Positions 56,704 to 64,000 of a stretch of DNA of 64,000 nt are shown here, piece after piece. Location of the stretch: NCBI GenBank assembly GCA_030278955.1, contig JAOANR010000003.1:62324195-62388194 (forward strand), given 5' to 3'. The position numbers and the translations under genes were made by a program. The notes beneath the pieces are model-generated. The model saw nothing but the letters and a program-made list of their open reading frames with translations, did not search any database and was not told where the DNA came from. Position 1 is the stretch's first letter. Every line of letters starts with the position of its first letter. The stretch comes from Hygrophila difformis (taxonomy: Eukaryota; Streptophyta; Magnoliopsida; Lamiales; Acanthaceae).

Positions 56704-59121
56704 ATGGTTCAAACCAGAGGATCGAAGGGCTCCAACTCTGGAGAAAAGGCACCTCAGGGTCCCAAGAACCCTAAATCGACGAAAGGAAGTTCTATGGCCA
56801 AAAAGAAACTGGAATTGACGGAGACAACAGCAAATGCCGCTCAAGCTCCTGGTGTAACTGATCCTTTGGACATCAGAAATAAGCTTCGAGAGTCGGACGT
56901 GGCAGTTGAGGGGGAGACAACCGTCGCTGGTGGTTCGTCCGCACTACCCACGTCTCAGGCAGTTAAACCCTCGACGGTTGCTGGAGCCACTGCTTTAAAA
57001 GGGATTGTCGACTCGCTTTCCAAAGACAAACCCTCCATGGATTCTCCGACAAACCTGAAGTTATTGGCCTCTACCGCCTCTGGGAGTCCCAAACCGAAGA
57101 AATCTACCAAGAAAGGTAAAAAGGCCTCAAAGAAAACCTCTACCACCTCTAATGTCTCTGTTGCAGGTACCCCTAACCCTCAGAGTACCAGTGTGGATGA
57201 GGATCAAACTCAGTCAGATGCCCTAGTCGAGTTAGCTCCGGTCATGGCCTCTCTCATGAAGCAGAAGAGTACTGATTCTCCCAAGCCCGCTTTTCCTGTG
57301 CAAGAATTGCCTCAGACAAAGAAAGCTTCTAAATCTGTACCAAAGGCCAAGGGATCCTCGACTCAGAATGAAGCAATAGCTGCTGTGCCTCTGAAGATTA
57401 TCAAGCCTGTGTTTCAGCCCTCTGACATCCCTCAGGGCACCGCTGCTGCTACTGTGAAAGCATCTACTGCATCTTCTAAAGGCAAGAAGCCTCTCAAACC
57501 TTCTGAGAAGCCCAAGACTGTGGAAACCTCAGAGAATCAGCCTCAGCATGTGTCACCTTCTCCAACTCAGGAAGGAGAGCCCAAGCAATCTGAAGCTTCT
57601 CAAGAGTCCACTGCTGTTGAAAATCTCTCTGCTGCCTCTGAACCACCACAACAGGCACTGACTAATGATCCCTCCAAGGAATTGGAGACAGTTGAGGAAG
57701 AACAAGATGAGTCTGGAGAAGATGAATCCGGAGAAGAATCTGAAGGAAGCAGTGAAGAAGAAGGATCGAGTGCTGAAGAGCCTGAAGTACCTACTGGCAT
57801 TGGATCTAAAGTAGCCCCTGTCCCCATTCCTAAAGTCCACAAGGAGAAAGATTCAGACAGTGAGTTCAATGCGGAGGATGAACCTAGTGGCGAGGATGAC
57901 AGTTCAGCCAGTTCAGAGGCGGAGGAAGAAGTAGCACCAGCTGGAGGTCCTGCGCCTGCAAGGGATGTGCCTCAACCCAGTCAGCCTGTCAGCAAAGGGA
58001 AACGAATTCGAGATGCTGATGAGAACCCTGAACTCAGGAAGAAATCCAAGCTTGACATCAAAGGACCATCCTCCTCCAAGCCCAAGAAGCGAGAAGTCCT
58101 TGATACTGATCTCGCTCACTCCAAGTTGTTCTATTATGCAGCAAGTGAGTCCTACTTCTCAAAGGTCCTATCCAAGAAAAAGTTTCGCCAAGAATACACC
58201 TACTGTGGAGGAAAGTATGTGGAGCTTGGATGGACTAAATATCTTGATGAAAGAGGACTACTGGGATGGGCTACCCTGGTCAGAAGCTACAAGCCTGAGC
58301 TTGTCTTACAGTTTTATGCTAATCTGAGAAAGGATGTGATCACTTCTGGCACGCCTTGGTTCAACAAGAATTACACTTGTGGAGTGCTCTACGACATCTC
58401 AGCTGCCAAGATCAACTCTGTGTTGGAACTGCCAGAGGTCGATTTTGATGAAATTCTGAAGAAAGGGGTATCCTTTGACAGCAACCAGGTCGCCCATGCC
58501 ATCACCAAGACCAAGATTAAGAAGATGCCAGGAAGAGGAGTCCAGCCTAAGAATCTCACTCAGAAGTTCTATATGCTGTACAAGTTCTGTGCCTCCAATG
58601 TAATGCCCACTGGAAATCACTCCCTGGTGACTCGAGAAATGTGTCATTTGATCTACGCTATTGATCAAAAAGTGCCAATCAACTTTGGACAGTTGGTGCT
58701 GTTCCAGATGGTCAACATTGCTGAGTCCTTGTCCTCTGATCAAAGGACCTTGATTCCCTATCCTGGGCTTATTCACAAGTATCTCAAATCCTTGAGGATT
58801 CGTGGTAACAATGCTGCTCCAAAGGAGAAGATCTTTGAATTTGTCCTCTCCCAGAAACTTCAGGCCAAGGTTCCAGACATACCTGGTGCAGATGGAGCTT
58901 TAAGCAATCAAAGTGCACTGTCTAGGGCCAAAGAGATTTTGACCCAGGCTCGTGACCGCTTCAGAGGACTGCGAGCCATCATCCAACAAGAGGAGAACAG
59001 GATTGATCAGGCCCTAGCTCTCCTGCCTGACTATTGGTCTGACAATGCGGCTGATGAATCTGGCGAAGGAGATGCACAAGAAGAGGGAGATGATTCGGGT
59101 GATGATGGGGACTCAGATTGA
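56704..59121 (+). CDS. Third ORF of Copia copy 2 (putative plant transposon protein domain)
   Basis: The ORF encodes 805 aa starting MVQTRGSKGSNSGEKAPQGP. Residues 1-320 are low-complexity Lys/Ser/Thr/Pro. An acidic region (about 325-420, repeated ESGEDESGEES-like text) is followed by basic KGKRIRDADENPELRKKSK. The globular domain (about 465-720) has LGWTKYLDERGLLGWA, LQFYANLRKDV, NLTQKFYMLYKF, SNVMPTGNHSLV, NFGQLVLFQMVNIAE and PGLIHKYLKSL. The tail is acidic. It aligns with 38264-40402 throughout the globular domain and shares the leading phrase DPLDIR. There is no signal peptide or membrane helix. Length and layout fit a nuclear or nucleic-acid-associated protein better than an envelope, but the function is unknown. 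Confidence 0.85.
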   Translation: MVQTRGSKGSNSGEKAPQGPKNPKSTKGSSMAKKKLELTETTANAAQAPGVTDPLDIRNKLRESDVAVEGETTVAGGSSALPTSQAVKPSTVAGATALKGIVDSLSKDKPSMDSPTNLKLLASTASGSPKPKKSTKKGKKASKKTSTTSNVSVAGTPNPQSTSVDEDQTQSDALVELAPVMASLMKQKSTDSPKPAFPVQELPQTKKASKSVPKAKGSSTQNEAIAAVPLKIIKPVFQPSDIPQGTAAATVKASTASSKGKKPLKPSEKPKTVETSENQPQHVSPSPTQEGEPKQSEASQESTAVENLSAASEPPQQALTNDPSKELETVEEEQDESGEDESGEESEGSSEEEGSSAEEPEVPTGIGSKVAPVPIPKVHKEKDSDSEFNAEDEPSGEDDSSASSEAEEEVAPAGGPAPARDVPQPSQPVSKGKRIRDADENPELRKKSKLDIKGPSSSKPKKREVLDTDLAHSKLFYYAASESYFSKVLSKKKFRQEYTYCGGKYVELGWTKYLDERGLLGWATLVRSYKPELVLQFYANLRKDVITSGTPWFNKNYTCGVLYDISAAKINSVLELPEVDFDEILKKGVSFDSNQVAHAITKTKIKKMPGRGVQPKNLTQKFYMLYKFCASNVMPTGNHSLVTREMCHLIYAIDQKVPINFGQLVLFQMVNIAESLSSDQRTLIPYPGLIHKYLKSLRIRGNNAAPKEKIFEFVLSQKLQAKVPDIPGADGALSNQSALSRAKEILTQARDRFRGLRAIIQQEENRIDQALALLPDYWSDNAADESGEGDAQEEGDDSGDDGDSD

Positions 59122-59528
59122 CTTTTGCCAAGGAAGCTGATCCAGAGGGGGAGTAAGCAAATTGCAGCTGCTGCTTTTGGAACCCTGGATGTTTGGTATA
59201 ATCTTTCTAACCCTATCTTTTTAAATATCTATTTCTTTGGATTAGTACTTTTGCTGTGTTTTGGACTATTTTGTGGACTATGCTGGTGTGGTTGTTTACA
59301 CCTTGTCTATGGGACATAATGGATGTGTGAACTGATTATCTTTTGTTCCAATTAGTAGATGAATATTTCCCCTACTTTTATTGTGTACAAGCTCTATTAG
59401 TTCTGTCTGCTATTCCTTTATGTAAAGAGCTTCATCATATGGGAAATATGTCTTAGTGTGTTGTTAGTGTTCATCATCGGTTTGCAATTTATAATAGCTG
59501 GCTCACTTCCTGCCAAATTGGGGGAGAT
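59122..59528 (+). other. 3' non-coding region and polypurine tract of Copia copy 2
   Basis: This T/G-rich spacer starts with GATCCAGAGGGGGAG-type purine text shortly after the third ORF (about 59140-59155; also seen in copy 1 at about 40424-40438) and ends in TTGGGGGAGAT (59518-59528), the primer for plus-strand synthesis. Confidence 0.8.
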
Positions 59529-60537
59529 TGTTGAGTCATGTAAATTTGTAGGAAGTTCACAACCGATGATTGAACTTAGAGGATTGAACTTCTGGTTGTA
59601 CTGTTTTCATTTCGGGCATCGCTATGGGAAAAAGACCGAAGTTCGAGAAGTCCCCAATGGCTCCTTTGCTGAAATGGGAGGAGGCATACTAACGTATCTT
59701 TCTTGCAGGAAAACTCCCCCATTTCAGGAATAGAGCTGGTACTCTAAACCCTGGATTATCCCAACGGCTATTTCCCTAATTGGCAAAATTATTCAAATGT
59801 GCCTGTGGGATCCTTGGTTTAAGAGAGGGGTTTCGGCATTCTGAGAGATAGAGTTACAACGATCAGATTAAGACAAAATTACTCTCAAGAGCGTCGAGCC
59901 TCAAGTGAAAAGAAAGAGCCCTAACTGATTAAGCAGCATTCGTGTGAATCGACTCAATCTGTAGCTGCGAGAATCAGTGTTCGACTTGGACGAGAAAGAG
60001 TGCAACTGAGTTGATCCTTTCCTGGGTGCGTTCGCAACCATTGAAGGAGGCTGTCCAAGCGACTTTGGGGAGTGTTGTTCCAATCGACTCCGTCGCTCTG
60101 TAGGAAGTGCGTTCTCTGACGTCTTCAAGGAGGACTCAAGGTGGGAAGCCTTGAGGGGTTGCAATAGGTGGAGATACCTAGTCAGAAGCTGGGAAGGTTC
60201 CTGATCAACCAACCTATCTCCTGGAAGTCCTGAAGAGGAAGCACTGTCCGAGTTCTACTTATGTGTATGGTTGTGAACCATGGTTGAACTACATAGTAAA
60301 ACTCTCTCCTGGATTGGTATCCCCCAGATGTAGGCCGAAGGCCGAACTGGGTCAACAACCCTTGTGTCTCTAATTACTCTTTATGCTTGTTGCTTGCTTA
60401 TTTTTCCGCTGTGCATGTGTTTTCTGGTCAAGCATTTTACATATGTTGTTTGATTCTGTGTGTTCATTGTGTTAGACTGAACCCTTTCATTGAACTGTGA
60501 ATAAAGAGTACATCTTGTGGTTGCTGGGAACCTAACA
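59529..60537 (+). repeat. 3' LTR of Copia copy 2
   Basis: It is 1,009 bp, the same length as the 5' LTR, with about seven substitutions. The conserved block lies at 60307-60359. Confidence 0.95.
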
Positions 60538-60639
60538 GTAAAGACTTCATTTTTCTTTTTTGTGGCCATTTCTATCAATCATGTCCTCTCGATCACACAT
60601 ACATACAGTTATATAGTAGTAGTTAGTTATATAGTAGTA

Positions 60640-61168
60640 GTCAGTGGCGGATCCACGCCTAGGCTGGGTTAGTATTTATTTATTTTAAATTTATAGTAAT
60701 TATTATATTAGTATATTATTAATTGGTTTCTAAAGCCCTACCACAAAAGAGTTTTTATAAAGCGTTGCAACTTAAAATTAATATCTTGTGAATATCATAT
60801 AATTGAAAAGAATTATTAATTTTGTATGAATGTAAAAGAGAAAAAAATGTTCATAACTTTGATATTTTTTGCCATTTCATGTGTGTTTTAGTGTGCCAAA
60901 CAAGAAATCACGTACTTCCTCCGTCCCATTTCTTTTGGGCACGGTATTTCAGGTAGAATGAGTTATTATGTTAAAGTGGAGTAAATAGTTCATGTGAGAT
61001 GTTTATTTGAAAGAGTAAAATTTTTTTAAATAAGGAAAAGTGTTAATTGTAGTGGAATGGACCGAAATAGAAAGTGGACATTTGAAATGGGACGGGAGTA
61101 TTTTTTTTTATTAAAACAAATTTCAGCCCTACCACCTACCACCTGTAAATTTCTTTCGTCCGCCACTG
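60640..61168. mobile_element. hAT-type non-autonomous element
   Basis: A 529-bp element with terminal inverted repeats CAGTGGCGGA and TCCGCCACTG, flanked by the 8-bp duplication GTAGTAGT (60632-60639, 61169-61176), the length expected for hAT. The duplication lies in a TAG microsatellite, which weakens that one criterion, but the inverted ends are clear. A Stowaway-like element is nested inside. Confidence 0.75.
60915..61098. mobile_element. Stowaway-like MITE nested in the hAT element
   Basis: A 184-bp segment with inverted ends CTTCCTCCGTCCCATTTC and GAAATGGGACGGGAG, flanked by TA. Confidence 0.75.
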
Positions 61169-61240
61169 GTAGTAGTAGTACGCATAATGTATGTACTACT
61201 ATCAAAGTAGTTGGTGGTGAATGGATATACTATCAGGTAG

Positions 61241-62778
61241 CTAGCTAGCCTCACATAATCCAGTGTCGGAATCGCAGTAGCCATCCTTGTCCAGGAGCTT
61301 CTTAGGAGGTGCACTGAGCAGAGGGGATGATGGCGACCCGTATGCATTCCTCCTGCTGTTCCCACACCCCAAGCTCTTCCGAGTGCTCACCCCTGTTACT
61401 GGATTCGTCCCGCTTGCATACTTGCACAGCGCCTGCTTCTGCGATAGGTCTATCACCGCATCGCTGAAATCAGCACCTTCAATGATCGCCCCTCCCAGAT
61501 CACTCCGTGTCAGCACCGACCGAACCAGCACAGCATTTCTCAGATTAGCTTCATTCAGAACCTGCGGCGCGCAGATGGTGATGGTGATGGAGATGGAGCA
61601 CCAGATATAACACATTCATTCATCAAACAGAGAAACACAGTAGAGTAGAGACAGGAGCAACAAAAGATGGGACAAACTCAGAATGACTCAAATGGACGAC
61701 ATGTATGAAAGCATTGGCTTACCATTCGATCCATTAGTGTATCGCTCAAATCAGCACCTGGCAGTAAAAGAGGCACATTTATATACGACATATTACATTT
61801 AACACAAGAAAATTGAGCCATGGAACTGAATGAATGAAGGAAGGAATGAGAATATACATACCGCTGAAATTGGCTTTATATGCCACAGCTTTCTCAAGGT
61901 ATGCACCGTTGAAAGTTGAACCACTGAAATCTGACTCTCTCATATCCGCGGATGTGAAATTTGCTCTCCTGTTTCATTATTATATACACAAATGAATAAG
62001 CTATTTACTCCACACTCATCAAAAAAAGAAGAAAATAATTACCTGAAGTTTTCATTCACATGAACAGCCTTCCTGCAAAATGCAATAATGTATAATTGTA
62101 TATAATACAGCAGCAATCAAGAAAATTAAAACATGTCAAACCCTATCCAGAGCTTGTTTATGTAGTGATGATCATTGGTGTGATGATAGAAACTAACTTG
62201 AGGTCTGCAGATCCAAATTGAGCAGCTGATCCAATCCCAAATTCCCCTCGTGTTTCAGCTTCAAATTTGTTCAGCTCAGCCACAGCAGATATGTTTGAAG
62301 TACCAAAAGCGACCACAGCTGCTGCCAATGCAGTTGATACAAGCTTTCTCCACTTCTTTGGTTCTGTGAGTCTTTGTTATTTAATCAGTTCCTGATCTTA
62401 CTAACAATTACTAATACCCAAAATTCTTGTCATGTATAATAGGGTTTAGGAATGAAGATGAGTGTTTTGGCGACTTAAACGCACCGATTAGGGTTTATAC
62501 TTGTAGTACGCTTTCAATTAACACAGCGAAATGAAACTACAATGCAAAAAGGATAACAGGAAGTACATATTAGTTGAATCTTTTCAAACTTGGAAAATTA
62601 CAAGGAGAGAAGATTAATTACCTTTATCGTGGCTAGAATTTTGAGGTTCCAATTGGCAGGTGAGGGAGAAGGGTTTCAAAGGGGCGTGCAGGGAATTGAG
62701 AGTTCTGTCAGGCAGAGGTGAAGAAGAGATGCCGCTAATGGATTTTAGGGGCAGTAGGGAGATTGAAGTTAGTGCCAT
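61241..62778 (-). CDS. TL17: Thylakoid lumenal pentapeptide-repeat protein (TL17.4-like)
   Basis: Six exons (minus strand): 62778-62622, 62363-62198, 62072-62043, 61968-61862, 61757-61723, 61561-61241. They join in frame with GT-AG introns to 271 aa. Residues 1-55 are a Ser/Leu/Pro-rich chloroplast transit peptide. KKWRK then a hydrophobic stretch (60-80) ending Ala-Val-Ala81 is a thylakoid-transfer signal with its cleavage site. The mature part starts ELNKFEAETRGEFGIGSAAQ. Pentapeptide repeats of A(D/N)LXX type follow (about 119-205: RANFTSADM, SGADLSDTLM, NEANLRNAVL, RSDLGGAIIEGADFSDAV). The C-terminal region carries paired cysteines (LGCGNSRRN; DGYCDSDTGLC). The protein matches Arabidopsis TL17.4 (from memory). 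Its biochemical role is not established; the repeats form a right-handed quadrilateral beta-helix. A G-box lies about 215 bp upstream. The gene is intact. Confidence 0.92.
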
Positions 62779-63485
62779 TTTCAGCCCCCCCCCAAAAGAA
62801 AAACAGAAGAAAGAAGAAAAACAAATTGGGCTGGGGGTTTAATCTTAAGTTTCTTTCCTCTTGGTTTTGGATTTGATGAAAACCGACCGAAGGGAAAGAA
62901 GAAATTGTGAATTTGTGGATATGTTGAGTGATGATGGACTGAATTCATGGTGACCACATTTTGTTGAAGATGATGTTTGGTAGTGGGATATTACACGTGT
63001 GCTATTATTCTAGTGATTCGGTCTCTACAATTCCACATTGTTAGTATTTTTGTAATTTTGTCGTTAATCGTTATATCAAAGGAGAAACAGAATCAGACTC
63101 GAAATCAAAACCAAATACTACTATGCAAACTGTAAAGGGGCAGTGAAAGTAGTTAATTTGGAGTTGTAACATTTGAGGCAACATGGATGAAAGAAAATTT
63201 CAAGAATCATGCGGACATTGCAACGCATTAACGGATGAAAGAATGATGCTGCAGCCAGAGCCAGAGCCAGAGCCAGGTCCAGGTGACTCTAAAGAAAGAG
63301 CCTAACCTGGAGCCTGGAGGGATTACTTTTACTACAAACACTTTTAGGCATACAGAAAACAAGAGAATACGATACAATATAATGATGAGTAAAATGTTCA
63401 CATCCACAACCACAACTCCACAAGCTTTACCATTCCACCCAACACAACCTTCACTGGCCGGCAAGAGTAGCAGTAGTAGTGGTAT
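62779..63485. other. Intergenic region between TL17-like and SKS-like genes
   Basis: It contains the TL17-like 5' leader (with a GGGGGGG run at about 62786-62792 on the minus strand), a G-box at 62994-62999, and the 3' flank of the SKS-like gene. A short CCAGAG hexanucleotide run lies near 63255-63280. I see no other gene. Confidence 0.6.
62993..63000. promoter_or_regulatory. G-box (ACACGTGT)
   Basis: This palindromic CACGTG core, about 215 bp upstream of the TL17-like ATG, is a binding site type for bZIP/bHLH factors such as HY5 and PIFs. It fits a light-regulated chloroplast protein. The functional role is inferred. Confidence 0.45.
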
Positions 63486-63915
63486 TTACCAATTGATCAG
63501 CATTGACATCAGCGTGGATATCATCATTACAAAGAATCTGAACAACGATTTCTGCGGCTTACTGCCCTTGATCGATGTTGCAAAAGAGACCACCTGTGGC
63601 CTAATGATGAGAAAAAAAAAAAAGGAGTAAAATTTGAAAGTTTCATTCTAGCTAAAACCAAAGTTGAAATAGTATTAGAAATTATAGTAGAATGGGTAAC
63701 AAGGCAAGGGCTCACTTCTGCAGTCTGCTTAGCGCACCGCAGAAAAGGGCGTTGTCTGGCATTGGAAACTCTGTTTTGTTGTTTGGCTCTGGATTGACAA
63801 TCCGGACATACGTTTCTTGTCCCAGATACCATGAATCAAGGTTCTCTGTTCTCAGGTTCCAAACTCCAACATTGTCCAGTGAGACTAGGATTGCAGTCCA
63901 TGCCCCGGGATAAAC
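63486..63915 (-). CDS. SKU5-similar (SKS) multicopper-oxidase-like protein, last two exons (partial)
   Basis: Two exons (minus strand): 63915-63716 and 63600-63486, joined across a GT-AG intron, encode the C-terminal 104 residues. They read VYPGAWTAILVSLDNVGVWN..ENLDSWYLGQETYVRI, then PDNALFCGALSRLQKPQ and a hydrophobic end (SLFRFFVMMISTLMSMLINW). This is the third cupredoxin domain of SKU5/SKS proteins. Where ascorbate oxidase and laccase have the His-Cys-His copper cluster, this reads VWNLRTENLDSW, so the copper ligands are absent, as is normal for SKS proteins. The hydrophobic C-terminus fits a GPI-anchor signal, placing the protein at the plasma membrane/cell wall. The acceptor at TTAG (63601-63603) was chosen because it restores the family phrase LQKPQ. 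The remainder of the gene is beyond the right edge. Confidence 0.85.
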
Positions 63916-64000
63916 CTGAGAATAACACAACACAGCAATGCTTTTAATTAGACAATAATCATGCCAACAAATAATGCATCCATTTCATATCCAAACGACA

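Larger units (their letters stand above)
50017..60537 (+). mobile_element. SIRE/Maximus-type Copia retrotransposon, copy 2
   Basis: The element is 10,521 bp with the target-site duplication GTAAA (50012-50016, 60538-60542) and two LTRs of 1,009 bp that differ at about seven positions. Gag-Pol and the third ORF are both open. It belongs to the same branch as copy 1, but its LTRs are unrelated except for one conserved block, so it is a distinct family. It is inserted between HOP and the thylakoid-lumen gene. Confidence 0.95.

Noticed and set aside
63527..63832. Minus-strand ORF of 101 codons near the right edge
   Set aside because: It is a shadow frame over the SKS exons and intron; the spliced frame ending at 63486 fits the family.

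Overview
This is plant nuclear DNA, most likely from a eudicot. It has spliced genes, U-rich introns, four readable host genes and a dense load of plant transposons: Athila-type Gypsy, SIRE-type Copia, Helitron-like units, Stowaway, hAT, Mutator and Harbinger MITEs, a SINE and an L1 tail. I cannot name the species from sequence alone.

Layout. 1-10,231: three head-to-tail Helitron-like units, each ending in a GC-rich hairpin plus CTAG. The third carries exon fragments of ATG12 and of a PLAA/DOA1 WD40 protein, a Stowaway MITE, and a Mutator MITE filled with about 15 TTTCAGCGA motifs. 10,232-13,455: a Harbinger-like MITE, an intact single-exon PMEI/invertase-inhibitor gene (11188-11892) and another Stowaway. 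13,456-18,095: AT-rich repeat relics, a gene fragment and a SINE. 18,101-31,180: a complete, very young minus-strand Athila-type Gypsy element with equal-length, apparently identical 1,364-bp LTRs and TTCTA target-site duplications. 31,908-41,768: a SIRE-type Copia element with one in-frame stop in pol. 41,774-46,000: MITE-rich spacer. 46,374-49,262 (minus): a complete HOP/STI1 co-chaperone gene of 7 exons, 585 aa, with a perfect heat-shock element upstream. 50,017-60,537: a second SIRE-type Copia element, with intact reading frames, inserted about 750 bp upstream of the HOP start codon. 60,640-61,168: a hAT MITE. 61,241-62,778 (minus): a complete thylakoid-lumen pentapeptide-repeat gene of 6 exons, 271 aa. 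63,486-63,915 (minus): the last two exons of an SKU5-similar gene that continues beyond the window.

Main points. All three LTR retrotransposons, from two different superfamilies, carry an extra ORF after pol with a recognisably similar globular domain. In all three a 3' splice-acceptor-like AG lies exactly 5 nt before the ATG of that ORF. In the Gypsy element this ORF is preceded by a roughly 810-bp GC-rich stretch with no ATG on the sense strand and then a typical U-rich plant intron of about 378 bp. That arrangement looks like a separate, spliced, host-like transcription unit inside the element. All family assignments come from reading the sequence; no database search was run.
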